Source: Undaria pinnatifida
Lineage: Eukaryota > Sar > Phaeophyceae > Laminariales > Alariaceae
Direction: 5' to 3'
NCBI GenBank assembly: GCA_012845835.1
Contig: JABAKD010000007.1
Location: 7,294,222-7,358,221 of the forward strand
Length of the DNA stretch: 64,000 nucleotides
The notes beneath the pieces were generated by a model. That model worked only from the letters and a program-made list of their open reading frames with translations. It was not told where the DNA came from and did not search any database. This document shows, in pieces, positions 23,541 to 32,844 of the stretch. A program made the position numbers and the translations under genes. Each line of letters starts with the position of its first letter. Positions within the stretch are counted from its first letter, which is position 1.

Positions 23541-24007
23541 TGAACCGCCGACGAGCTATCCCCCCTCATCAGTACTGGCTCTCCCACCCTCCCCGGCCTA
23601 TCCTTCCTGATCACAATCATCACGAAGGCCGTCATCACCATCCCGAGCAGCTCCAGAACATTGATGGACAGCCTGTTCACGTGCTCCCTTCTCCTGCTCC
23701 TGACCGTCCTCGCTCTCTCTTCCCCGGTCAGGTTGTACCTCCAGTACACCCCCGTTTCCAAACATAGCCCCCCTACTGCCTCGAATGATGCGTCGGAAAA
23801 CCAGGTCCTTTTATGAGGCTGTTTCACGAACCGGAAGAACGGTGCCGCCAACTCTTCCCCCCGCCCGGCCAAGCCCTCCGTCAGGCACCATCTCCACCAT
23901 TCCACGTCCGCCATGAACTCTTCCGTCAGATATACCACCCTCCTTGCCTCTGCCTTCTTCCTGTCCTTTCCCCATGCCCCCCCCCCCCCCCCTTTTCTCC
24001 TGCCCAT
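23207..24007 (-). CDS. RNase H domain of the Ngaro-like element (continues the RT)
   Basis: 266-codon frame. The acidic positions of an RNase H fold are visible: Asp72 in WFSDAS, Glu119 in NVLELLG, Asp150 in MRGDSSSAV and Asp202 in GLADGITRW. It would degrade the RNA of RNA:DNA hybrids during reverse transcription. Its start overlaps the RT frame end in a different phase. The switch falls at a run of 16 C at 23977-23992, where one indel would fuse RT and RNase H, so it is probably one protein broken by a homopolymer change or sequencing error. Programmed frameshifting is a less likely alternative. Confidence 0.88.
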   Translation of the reverse strand: MGRRKGGGGGAWGKDRKKAEARRVVYLTEEFMADVEWWRWCLTEGLAGRGEELAAPFFRFVKQPHKRTWFSDASFEAVGGLCLETGVYWRYNLTGEERARTVRSRRREHVNRLSINVLELLGMVMTAFVMIVIRKDRPGRVGEPVLMRGDSSSAVQWVKNCKGGKGEVRSGGMMRILGVLEQIGGWCFQAKHVRGVENGLADGITRWKEDEIQSRLTKECPAVPWQVQELGPEGEGMCSEILHAATDLGGLRSRLERLMRKVGECG

Positions 24008-25802
24008 TCAGATGCAGCTTGCTCAGCTGCAGAAGCCGCCGCACGAAATACCGCCCTGGTCTAATCACGTACGCCACGTGGTGCAGTTTGCCTGCCAGCA
24101 CGAGGACCTCCCGTACCGTCGCCTTGCTCCTCTCCTCGGGCCACTCCTGGAGCATCTCCCGTAGCTCCGTGATCTTCCTTCCCGGCAAGGATATCGTCAT
24201 TCTCTCCGTGTCTAAGTCAAAACCCAGTACCTCCTGCCGGGGGGCCCAATCCGTCACCTTTTTATGTGACAGCAGAGGCTCCTCTCCCACTGCCCTCTCC
24301 CCCATCGCTTGGTGGTGATTCGACGCCAGTGCCTGCGACAGCACTAAACACCTTCCCCCGCCTGCTTCCCACTGCACCTCCACCGAAACCGCATCATCCA
24401 TGAAAAAAACCACCCACGCTGGGTCCTCCTCCCCTCCCCCTTCCGCCTCCGCGACTATGCAGCCCCGCGGCAGCGGCTCCACCGCTACTCCCGTATGCCC
24501 CGCGACTTGGACATGCGCTGTGGCCTCCTTGCCAGCAGCTAGGATCGTCGCCGATGCTCTTGTCGTCTGCCTCTGTGCCTGCTGGATCGCGCTGGCGATC
24601 ACACCCCACCACCCTGGGCTCCCCCTCCATCCGAACTGCAACCGCAGGTCGATAAACAAATACCCTCCCAGCACGTACCCGAAGTTTGCTGCCCCTGCTG
24701 GATCCACTCCCACCTGTCGAAAGGCACTCTTCACGTCCATTTTTTGTATCAGGATCCTTTTACCTGTCCCGAATTTGTTCCGCAGCCCCAGCACCCTCTT
24801 GATAATTTGGCCCATCACGCCCGCCAAGTGGCATTCTGGAATCTGGTCCCAGTCCGTCGTCTCATTAACCGGCCGCCCCCCCCCCCCGGGTTGCTCCGGT
24901 TCGCTGCTGAACGTCGAATCATGGACTATCCTCCTCTTACCTTTTTCTTCCACTACCCCCACGGGATTGATCCGCAAACCTCGCACGCTCCGCGCTACTC
25001 TCACCGGCATCACGATCGCTCTCCCTTTCTTGACGTCTTCCACTGCATTCTCCCACACGTCGGCCATATATTTTTTGGCGCTGCTATGATTCCCGTATGC
25101 CAGTTCCCGCTCGAGATTACCCCCGGGTCCCACGTCCACCGGCACGCCTACCCTCGCTATCTGTTCCAGCAGTGCAAACTGGTCGACCTTGTGTCGTTCC
25201 CCGAAGAATTTCTTCACGCGCTCTACGTCAATATGTGGCGCGAGCAGCTCCCCACCTAACGCCCACACCACCTTCCCTACGTCCCCTCCTTTCCTTAGTA
25301 GCATCTCCTCTCCCAACCTAGCCACGACCTCCAGCAGGCGATCTCTTTCGACTGCGTCTTCCCCTGTCTTCCCCAGGCGCCCCATTGCGCTCCTCCACCT
25401 TAGGACCGTCTCCCGTTCCTCGCCCTTGTACTCGTGCGCCGCCCCGTGGCTACGCTCTGTCCTTCCCTTCCGGTGGGTAAATCCTTCTCTACGCCCCGCT
25501 CCTCCGGCCCCGTTGCCGAAGGCCCCCCGTTCCTGGGCGTGCCCGGCCCCCTTGTCGCTCGCTCCCCCCCTTCTCCTTTTCGCAGCCCCGTCGCCGCGCT
25601 CCCCTCCCACCTGGTTTTGTACGGCCCCGTTGCCGCCCCCCCCCCCCCCCCTTTTTCCCGCGCGGCCCCGTTGCCACGTTCCCCCCCCCCCTGGTCGTGT
25701 ACGGCCCCATCGCCGCCCACTCCCGCTCCTTTTCTTTTCGCGGCCCCGTTGCCGCGTACCCCCCCGGCCTGGCCGTGTGCAGCCCCGTTGCTGCACACGC
25801 AC
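23811..25802 (-). CDS. Reverse transcriptase of the Ngaro-like element
   Basis: 663-codon frame. The first roughly 115 residues are Arg/Gly-rich and come from the internal GC-rich repeat, so the functional start may be nearer residue 140 (MGRLGKTGED). The RT domain runs from about residue 220 to 600. It includes GLRINPVGVVEEKGKRRIVH around 275-294, motif A Asp356 in KMDVKSAFRQV, FGWRGSP at 390-396 and the catalytic Asp469-Asp470 in VFFMDDAV. The order fits DIRS-group reverse transcriptases. The last 60 residues after the poly-C tract near 23992 are out of frame with the family and should be replaced by the RNase H frame. Confidence 0.87.
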   Translation of the reverse strand: MRVQQRGCTRPGRGGTRQRGREKKRSGSGRRWGRTRPGGGGTWQRGRAGKRGGGGGGNGAVQNQVGGERGDGAAKRRRGGASDKGAGHAQERGAFGNGAGGAGRREGFTHRKGRTERSHGAAHEYKGEERETVLRWRSAMGRLGKTGEDAVERDRLLEVVARLGEEMLLRKGGDVGKVVWALGGELLAPHIDVERVKKFFGERHKVDQFALLEQIARVGVPVDVGPGGNLERELAYGNHSSAKKYMADVWENAVEDVKKGRAIVMPVRVARSVRGLRINPVGVVEEKGKRRIVHDSTFSSEPEQPGGGGRPVNETTDWDQIPECHLAGVMGQIIKRVLGLRNKFGTGKRILIQKMDVKSAFRQVGVDPAGAANFGYVLGGYLFIDLRLQFGWRGSPGWWGVIASAIQQAQRQTTRASATILAAGKEATAHVQVAGHTGVAVEPLPRGCIVAEAEGGGEEDPAWVVFFMDDAVSVEVQWEAGGGRCLVLSQALASNHHQAMGERAVGEEPLLSHKKVTDWAPRQEVLGFDLDTERMTISLPGRKITELREMLQEWPEERSKATVREVLVLAGKLHHVAYVIRPGRYFVRRLLQLSKLHLNGQEKRGGGGGMGKGQEEGRGKEGGISDGRVHGGRGMVEMVPDGGLGRAGGRVGGTVLPVRETAS

Positions 25803-27000
25803 CCCCCTTTCATTTGCGCGGCCCCGTTGCCGCGCTTCCCCCAGGCCGGGTCGTGTACGGTCCCGTTACCGCACACCCCCACACACACCTTTTGCGTGGC
25901 CCCTTTGCCTCGCACCCCCCATTTGTTGGAACCCGCGGCCTGGCCGCCGTCGCCCTGCGCGGCCCCGTCGCCACGTTTGTTCCCGACCAGATTGTGTGCG
26001 GCCCCGTTGCCGCCCACAACCTCCCGTTTTCTTTGCGCGGCCCCGTTGCCGTGCTCCCCCCCGGCTGGGTCGTGTACGGCCCCATTGCCGTACACCCCCC
26101 CCCCCCTTTTTTTTGCGCGGCCCCTTTGCCTCGCACCCCCCGTTTGTGCGCGCCCGCGGCCTCACCGCCGTCGCTCTGCGCGGCCCCGTTTCCGCGTCCC
26201 CCCCCGGCGTGATCGTCGTGTGCAGCCCCGTCGCTGCACACACACGCACCCTTTATTTGCGCGGCCCCGTTGCCGCGCCTCCCCCAGGCCGGGTCGTGTA
26301 CGGTCCCCTTACCGCACACCCCCCCAAACGATTTTTGCGTGGCCCCTTTGCCTCGCACCCCCCAATCGTTCGGACCCGCGGCCTGGCCGCTGTCGCCCTG
26401 CGCGGCCCCGCCGCCCCGTTCGTTCCCGACTTGATTGTGTGCGGCCCCGTTGCCGCACACACCCCCACCGCACACCCCCCCAAACGATTTTTGCGTGGCC
26501 CCTTTGCCTCGCACCCCCCAATCGTTCGGACCCGCGGCCTGGCCGCTGTCGCCCTGCGCGGCCCCGCCGCCCCGTTCGTTCCCGACTTGATTGTGTGCGG
26601 CCCCGTTGCCGCACACACCCCCCTTTTTCCCTTGCTCAGCCCCGTTGCCGTACTCCCCCCCGGCCGGGTCGTGTATGGTCCCGTTGCCGTACACCCCCCC
26701 CCCCCCTTTTCACGGCCCCTTCCCCGTGCACTCCCCGTTTATTTGAGCTCGCGGTCTGGTCGCCGTCGCTCCCCCCTTTTCCCAGTTCTGTACTTCTTAT
26801 TCTCGACGTTCCCGCCCCGATACCACTAGCTTCTCCTTCCTGTTCCTGTCCGGTTCCTCTCCCGTACCCTCCTTCCCCCTTTCCTCTCACGCACCCTATC
26901 CCCCGTGTTCTTTTATCCCCCGCGTCACCTACTGCCTTTCCCTTTCCATCCCGTATTTTTCCTTTTCCTGTTCCTGTTCCCCTCTGGTTTCCCCCCACTA
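25480..27000 (-). repeat. GC-rich degenerate tandem repeat between Gag and RT
   Basis: Roughly 1.5 kb of units built around GCGGCCCCGTTGCCGC and GTGTACGGCCCC, with spacing of tens of bases. It includes a nearly perfect tandem duplication of 156 bp (26311-26466 and 26467-26622), which is 52 codons and keeps phase. All minus-strand frames read as Gly/Ala/Asn-rich peptides (GNGAAHNQVG-like) and all plus-strand frames as Pro-rich ones, so no frame can be preferred. It may be a spacer or a disordered linker. Confidence 0.8.
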
Positions 27001-27193
27001 CTTCTTCCCCCCCTTCGAGCCCCTTATTTTTTTCACCTGACTTGGTTGGTCTGACCGACCCCGGTGTCGGCCCCCCCGCGATGTTAGTCTCCCAGCCTTT
27101 CTGGTCCGCCCGGTGGCGCTCTCTGTGCTTGCCTTCGCCCCCAAGTCCGCGTTCTTCCGTGGCTGGCCCTGCGCTCTGGCAGGGCCCGTACCT

Positions 27194-29218
27194 TCATTCG
27201 TCCTTCTTACCCTTCTTCTCCCCCGCCTCGTCCCCCCCCGGGGCTGCTCGCTTCTCGCCCCTTCCCCCCCCCGCTCGCTCGTCTTTTCCACCCTTCTCGA
27301 CCTTGTGCTCGAACTTGCAGTCCCCCCACTTTTCCATGTACGGACAGAGCTTGCCGCTCCTAGAGAAGAAACACTCCCTGCTCCCCCCCCCCTCCTTCCC
27401 TTCTTCGCCCTTGCGTTCTCCCCCTGCACCCCTCTCGCCCCGCCCCGCTTCCCCCCGCCGGTGTCCCTCCTCGTACCCTCCCCCCCCCCTTTTTCTTCCT
27501 CCCCCAACTCTCCACTCACCCCCCCCCCTCATGTACAGCGGCGCCACATCCAGCCACGCCCGCGTTGCTTTAAACTCCGGGACTGGTAGGGGCCCGGCCT
27601 CTTCCGCCGTCGGCCACGTGTTCCCCCTCCGCTTCAGCCTCAGCGCTTGCGTCCGCACCTCTTCCCCCAACTCCGCTAGGTCCATATTGAATCGCGTCAC
27701 GAACTCATCCTGGAAGTACTCCGACTCTACCACCCTCCTGTTCGTCACGAAAAAATGATTTACCCCTTCCTTTACGCTGTGGAATGGTTTCCCCCATTGA
27801 CTCTCCACCCTTCCCAACGCATCCCGCCCCATCTTCGTGTGCCCGTCCGTCGCTAACCTCGCCATGTACAGGATCACCCCCAGAGTAGCCTCCACCCTGT
27901 CTGGCAGGGCTGTCCCCCCCTCACTCCGGCGCTTCCCCGACTTCTCTGTCCTCGAATACATGGTCATGTCTAGGTCGGAAAAACGCATCAGGTCCCCCTC
28001 TCCTTTCCTGTTCATAAAGAACCGCTCACTACACAACGATGACATCGCCCGTTCCTTCACCGAACCCCATGGTGGTACTCCCCCGTCTGCCCTGATTACC
28101 CCCCACATGACCATCCCCATGTCCATCACCTGCGCCCATGACGACGGTTCCGGCTCCCTGAAGTAACTGCTGGGCCCTGGACCCCCGTCCGCTCCCGTTT
28201 CGCCCCGCTTCCACCCTTCACCCCCAAACCTTTCTCGCCTTCCCCACCCCGGTGCCACCTCCTTGTCTGCCCATCTTCGCTTCTCATTAGCCCTTCCTCT
28301 CGTCGTCCCCCAGTAGCCGTCTTCGGCCATTTGCCTCGTCCATGCTCCTCTACCATTTTCGTCACTAAACCACCAATCTTCTTCTGCTGCCCTATCCCTG
28401 TGCTGGCGTTTCCCTTCTCCCCCCTGTATCCACCCTCCATGTTCCGGTCCTCCCCTCCTGCCTCCCCAATATCCGCCCTCGGCTGAAGGTTCTGTGATCG
28501 GACCTCCACCCCTTCCTTCCCACCCTTCTCCGTGTTCCTGTCCCATCTGCCTCCAGTAGCCGTCCTCAGCTGTGGGCTCTATTTGCGGGCCCCTGCCTCC
28601 TGCTTCCCATCTCCCGACCTCTTGGCTTTGGCTTCGTCGTTCGGCGGCATTCTTTGAGAGGAACATTTGTCTCGTTCTTCCCCTAGCTTCCCCGGCCTCC
28701 GTGTCATGTGAAACCCCCCTGCGTTCGCAGGGGTGGCCCATGTTTCTCCGTCCCTCCGGCTGGTGGTGCCGGTCTTGCCTCCTCGGCTCTTTGTGCTGCT
28801 CCTGCTGTTGTGGGTTACTCGCAGGTTCATCCATTTCGGTCATGTCCTTACTCGTGTCTCTCGCGCGCATCCGTCTACCAACCTCCTTTTTGACCTCGCT
28901 CTCAAATATTGCCTTCCACCTCTCTTCCGCCCTTCTACTCTCACTCTCATCTCTCTCCCTTCCCAGTTCTTCCTGACGTTGGTTCTCACCGTTACCCTCC
29001 TTGTCGGCGCCTGCTGTTTGGTCCCCCGGCTTCCGTATCTCCCGCACGTGCTCGTCACTCCCCTTCGATCTCCTTGCTTCCTCCCTCCTCTCCAGCTCTT
29101 CCTTCCGCATGCACTCCGTCTCTTCCAGCTCCTTCCGCAGCTTCCTGATCTTCACCTGGAAACTTGCTTCCCGTTCCTGTGATGATGACATGTCCTCGTA
29201 CACCTCCCTCCCAGCCAT
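27194..29218 (-). CDS. Gag-like protein of the Ngaro-like element with a CCCH motif
   Basis: 674-codon frame starting five bases inside A1. The position at the 5' end of the element and the architecture support Gag. Residues about 10-110 are highly charged and probably coiled coil. Residues 160-370 are Gly/Arg/Glu-rich with repeated GYW phrases (EDGYWRQ, EGGYWGG, EDGYWGT). About 380-560 is a more globular region. Near the C terminus lies Cys616-x8-Cys625-x8-Cys634-x3-His638, a CCCH arrangement rather than the CCHC knuckle of LTR-element Gags. It would package element RNA. I assign it by position and layout, not by sequence identity. No stop or frameshift is seen. Confidence 0.78.
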   Translation of the reverse strand: MAGREVYEDMSSSQEREASFQVKIRKLRKELEETECMRKEELERREEARRSKGSDEHVREIRKPGDQTAGADKEGNGENQRQEELGRERDESESRRAEERWKAIFESEVKKEVGRRMRARDTSKDMTEMDEPASNPQQQEQHKEPRRQDRHHQPEGRRNMGHPCERRGVSHDTEAGEARGRTRQMFLSKNAAERRSQSQEVGRWEAGGRGPQIEPTAEDGYWRQMGQEHGEGWEGRGGGPITEPSAEGGYWGGRRGGPEHGGWIQGGEGKRQHRDRAAEEDWWFSDENGRGAWTRQMAEDGYWGTTRGRANEKRRWADKEVAPGWGRRERFGGEGWKRGETGADGGPGPSSYFREPEPSSWAQVMDMGMVMWGVIRADGGVPPWGSVKERAMSSLCSERFFMNRKGEGDLMRFSDLDMTMYSRTEKSGKRRSEGGTALPDRVEATLGVILYMARLATDGHTKMGRDALGRVESQWGKPFHSVKEGVNHFFVTNRRVVESEYFQDEFVTRFNMDLAELGEEVRTQALRLKRRGNTWPTAEEAGPLPVPEFKATRAWLDVAPLYMRGGGEWRVGGGRKRGGGGYEEGHRRGEAGRGERGAGGERKGEEGKEGGGSRECFFSRSGKLCPYMEKWGDCKFEHKVEKGGKDERAGGGRGEKRAAPGGDEAGEKKGKKDE

Positions 29219-29223
29219 GATTC

Positions 29224-29524
29224 AGATTGCGGTTGGTGTCTCCCCGTGCCACCTCTCTCCCCTTTACCCCTGCTGACGTCTTCTCCCTACTGCTACTACT
29301 GCTGCTGTCGCTGCCGCGTGGGCGCTACTCCCTTCTTCCTCTACCGTGCGTTGTGTCAGCTACTCGCTGCTGGTGTGCTGCTGCTGTGCTACGTTGTTGC
29401 TGCTGAAGTCCTCCTATTTTGCTATCCCTCCCCCTGGAACCACCCCCCCCCTCCTATGCTACCCGGATCTCCGATATTTCCTCTTCGTTCCGCCAAACTC
29501 CAGACTGTTCCGACATTCTTACAT
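29224..29524 (-). repeat. Split direct repeat A1 of the Ngaro-like element
   Basis: 301 bp at the 5' end of the element in its own orientation, directly upstream of the Gag start. It probably carries the promoter by analogy with other members. Its outer end CTTACAT is followed by the host unit GTGTATG. Confidence 0.92.
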
Positions 29525-29603
29525 GTGTATGTTCTGGGTGATGTTCTAGACTTCGTTATTGTGTTGTTTCAGAGTGGTGTTTTCAAATACATATTAGTTG
29601 GGG
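29525..29603 (+). repeat. Tandem repeat, right part of the locus split by Ngaro
   Basis: GTGTATGTTCTGGGTGATG, ACTTCGTTATTGTGTTGTTT and CAGAGTGGTGTTTTCAAATA continue the unit interrupted at 21297. The unit ends at a G-run after TTAGTT. Confidence 0.8.
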
Positions 29604-30027
29604 GGGGGGTGGCCCGTTGTGCATATCTGCAAAACTTATTGATTATTCCAGAGACAATTGACTAGAGATGGTCAATCAGCAATCAGCAGCCAGGAGCACG
29701 TCAAGTAGGAAACAACACATTTTTTTTTCCAATCACGCTAACACCGTCAGCTGGGAGTTCGACGAAGTTACGGTCGACCCGCATTTCTTGCAAACTGGTA
29801 CTATACTATAAATCGCCCGTCTATATTTGGCCATTACGTGTTTTACCAACACGAGCGCTTCAACAACGGAGACAACCGTCACAGCAACAACAACAAAGCA
29901 CGCCTTCCACACCGCTTATACTTCTCCCAAGAGCCTTATCGCCGAGGAAAATAACCACCCGCCGATGCGATACCGGGACAAATGTATACCACTGGTTTCT
30001 TCTGTGGATACCCTGAAATTCTAAGGG
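29604..30027. other. Unassigned region
   Basis: Holds a plus frame of 65 codons at 29827-30024 that is Thr/Ala-rich at its start and has no recognisable domain. Nothing else is seen. Confidence 0.3.
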
Positions 30028-30186
30028 TGGCGAAAGGCTGCTCAGAAGGCTGGCAGATTATTTCGACGAGTAGAGGAGGAGGCCGATGTGTTCATGCGGA
30101 GTTGGCTTAAAACGGAGAGACGCAAAGCCGCAGAGCGACCCGCAAAGGCTGCGGCAGCGCCATCCACCGTGGGCATCTCTAAGTAG
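30025..30186 (+). pseudogene. Coding-like remnant, possible exon of unknown protein
   Basis: Just after a stop at 30024 the same phase stays open for about 50 codons to a TAG at 30184. It reads as a charged, helix-prone peptide (RRVEEEADVFMRSWLKTERR, then KAAERPAKAAAAPS). It has no start codon and no recognised family. It could be a gene fragment carried at the 5' side of the AAC-tail element, or chance. Confidence 0.3.
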
Positions 30187-30214
30187 CCGGGGGAAGGAGG
30201 AAGCGGGCGGGGGG

Positions 30215-30939
30215 GAGAGGGGACGTCATGCCCAAGAGACTGAAGTCTGGGTATGGCCATCATCGTCTTGAAAGTTGTGGGCCCTCCAATGGCCGTGACA
30301 AGATAGCGCAAGACTGCCCTAACTTCTTCGCCATGTTGCGTTCTCTCCCCAGTGCCATTTGATGATGCACTTGATACCCTCTATGAGCCCAATGCCATCT
30401 TCAATCAGTTCCTAGGGCCTGCTAGTATGACTTTTTTTCTCATTTTTTTTCCTCTTTTTTTCTCTCTTCCTTTCCTTGCTGTCCTTTTTGTCTTGCCTTT
30501 TCTTGCTTTTGTTATCTTTTCTTTTCTTTTCTTTTCTTTCTTTTCATTTTCGTTTTCTTTCTTCGCTTTCTTCTCTTTCCTTTCTTGTCCTTTCTCCTCT
30601 TATTTGTTCTTTGTTTCTGTTTTTCAATTGACTTGCGTCTGTTGTGCGTAGGCGTAGTAATAGATACTACGTGTAATATATACGTGGTAGTCGGTATTTC
30701 CAGGCGCGAGTAATGAGACGTATGCACCAGGTATAGACCTGGCACATCGCTGACTGACTCCGAATTTCATTTTATTCGTTGCTGGTGGAGGCATGAATTG
30801 CGTCAAGTGTGATATATGCGTGCAACACCTTGGGGTTGTTTGTTTTTTCCCCAGGGTATTCCTCAGCTCCAGAGTGACTGGAGCCTGTCCTGTGACCACG
30901 GACTTGATTATTATGCGAGTTAATTTGAGAACAACGAAC

Positions 30940-31037
<98 letters not shown>

Positions 31038-31040
31038 AAC
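30215..31040 (+). mobile_element. AAC-tail retroposon, copy 1
   Basis: Shares with 43686-44530 a 5' block starting GTCATGCCCAAG, a pyrimidine-rich middle (about 30428-30615), a block with TTTTTCAATTGACTTGCGTC, a 3' block (GGGTATTCCTCAGCTCCA, GTGACTGGAGCCTGTCCTGT) and an (AAC)n tail at about 30945-31035. The 5' block is open for about 43 codons in both copies (MPK.LKSG.GHHRLE pattern). The unit resembles a long SINE or truncated LINE with a trinucleotide tail. No reverse transcriptase is visible. Confidence 0.75.
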
Positions 31041-31169
31041 TGCGCAAGACCTTCGTGTGACGCGTGACGCATTAGGAAAGATTTTTCCTCTGTTTGTTTG
31101 TGTCGAAAATGTGTTCACTTTTTCACACGCTCTCCCCACTCTTTAAGTCAGGCACAAATAGTATGTAGA

Positions 31170-32344
31170 ATATTATAAAAAATGGAAATACACTCCAGCT
31201 GTGAGATTGAAGATTTCGTCGAAACTCATCTTTGCAAGCTGTGTGTGATACTCCGATCGCGCGCATTACGAGTTGCGTGTCCTCATTAAGGATATAGGTC
31301 GGCGACTCCCCTTACAACTACAGTGTAGCTATCAGGGTCAACAGGATGATCTTAGTCAGTCTGTGCGCGGAAACTATAAAACCCGTTTCTGAGGGGGACA
31401 AAATGTGACAGCTGTGAAGGAAAATGTATCCTTTATCAAGTGAATCTTGTAAGGTCGAATAACCGGTGAGGGGGGTGGGGCGGAGATTTGAAGGACGTGG
31501 GGGCCTGGTTTTGATCAAGAGCGAGCGGGTTTATAGGGGTGGGGGAGGGGGGGGGTAAGGGGGCAATTTGTGCATGTAAGCTATAAATCGTTTCAAGGGA
31601 ATAAGTCTGACGGTTTTGGCACCAGTATGTTATCGGGGGCGGGGGGGTGGGGGGGGGGGGGGTGGGGGCGGGGGTGGGGGGAGGGCGTGTGGGGCAGCTC
31701 AATATGTGCCTGGCCAATATATATTTTTTTAGGGGATAAATGTTACGGTTTTAGAAATAATACATCAGTTTATCATGTATATCCTGGGGTAAGTCGTACA
31801 ATCAGTGAGTAAAGAGAGGGTGGAGTGTTCGAGTGGGGTGGGGTTGGGATGGGTTGGGGGGTAAGTGGGGGGTGGGGGCGGGGGGGGGGGGTGTGGGGGG
31901 GGGAGGAAGGGCTTTAGGTGAGGGTTTTGTTATACCGTGTGGTGGCTAAGGTCTAGGCGATGGGTGGCGGGTGATGTAGGGAAAGAAGGGGCGTTGCGAG
32001 GCGGGGGGGGGGGGGGGGGGACACAGCGGCATGGATAGCTCTCGAAAGAGAATGAGGTGATATCCTGTGCGTAAAGTGTTTTTTAATGTGGCGGATTTCA
32101 ATATTTGTGGGCGTTTGAGTAGGAGTAGCAAGAGAGGGGGGGGGGGGGAGGGGGAGATTCTTTAGGAGGTTTAGATTACAAATAATATTCAAATCACTTC
32201 GGCTGTGAGATCAAAGATATGTAGCAGCTTGTTATACGTGTGGTGCTAGGTCTAGGCGATCGTGCAGGTGTCGGAAAAGAGGGGGCGTTGGAGGTGTGGT
32301 GTTGGGGGGGGGGGGGGGGGGGGGGGGGTGGGGGGGGGGGGGGG
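31170..32344 (+). mobile_element. Fold-A plus arm, left of the gap
   Basis: Begins ATTATAAAAAATGGAAATAC, then the CTCCAGCTGTGAGATTGAAG head and GGATATAGGTCGGCGACTCC block. It continues through modules separated by long G-runs to the gap. It shares module order with 47882-49065 and 51250-52880. With the minus arm at 32845-34146 it would make one element with inverted arms around the unsequenced centre. Confidence 0.82.
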
Positions 32345-32844
32345 NNNNNNNNNNNNNNNNNNNNNNNNNNNNNNNNNNNNNNNNNNNNNNNNNNNNNNNN
32401 NNNNNNNNNNNNNNNNNNNNNNNNNNNNNNNNNNNNNNNNNNNNNNNNNNNNNNNNNNNNNNNNNNNNNNNNNNNNNNNNNNNNNNNNNNNNNNNNNNNN
32501 NNNNNNNNNNNNNNNNNNNNNNNNNNNNNNNNNNNNNNNNNNNNNNNNNNNNNNNNNNNNNNNNNNNNNNNNNNNNNNNNNNNNNNNNNNNNNNNNNNNN
32601 NNNNNNNNNNNNNNNNNNNNNNNNNNNNNNNNNNNNNNNNNNNNNNNNNNNNNNNNNNNNNNNNNNNNNNNNNNNNNNNNNNNNNNNNNNNNNNNNNNNN
32701 NNNNNNNNNNNNNNNNNNNNNNNNNNNNNNNNNNNNNNNNNNNNNNNNNNNNNNNNNNNNNNNNNNNNNNNNNNNNNNNNNNNNNNNNNNNNNNNNNNNN
32801 NNNNNNNNNNNNNNNNNNNNNNNNNNNNNNNNNNNNNNNNNNNN
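32345..32844. other. Assembly gap of 500 N
   Basis: Exactly 500 N, probably a placeholder length. It is entered from a G-run and left into the complementary-strand modules of Fold-A. Any frame crossing it is meaningless. Confidence 0.97.

Larger units (their letters stand above)
21298..29524 (-). mobile_element. Ngaro-like (DIRS-order) tyrosine-recombinase retrotransposon, 8,227 bp
   Basis: Read on the minus strand the element is A1 (29524-29224), Gag, a GC-rich internal repeat, RT and RNase H, tyrosine recombinase, B1 (22082-21871), A2 (21870-21570), a 61-bp gap and B2 (21508-21298). This split-direct-repeat order is the known hallmark of Ngaro and PAT-like elements, which integrate through a circular intermediate using a recombinase rather than an integrase and leave no target duplication. 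The flanks rejoin to the host tandem unit (TTGCTATAC next to GTGTATGTT), confirming both ends and the lack of duplication. A1 and A2 differ at only two positions I can see in 301 bp, which suggests a fairly recent insertion. Confidence 0.94.

Noticed and set aside
25434-27758. Plus-strand Pro/Ala-rich frame of 774 codons and overlapping frames
   Set aside because: It lies opposite the Ngaro-like Gag, spacer and RT. Its length comes from GC-rich repeat composition and it has no domain.
30772-31047. Poly-Cys, poly-Val and poly-Thr frames over AAC/GTT tracts (also 17.7, 34.7 and 44.4 kb)
   Set aside because: Pure translation of trinucleotide microsatellites at retroposon tails.
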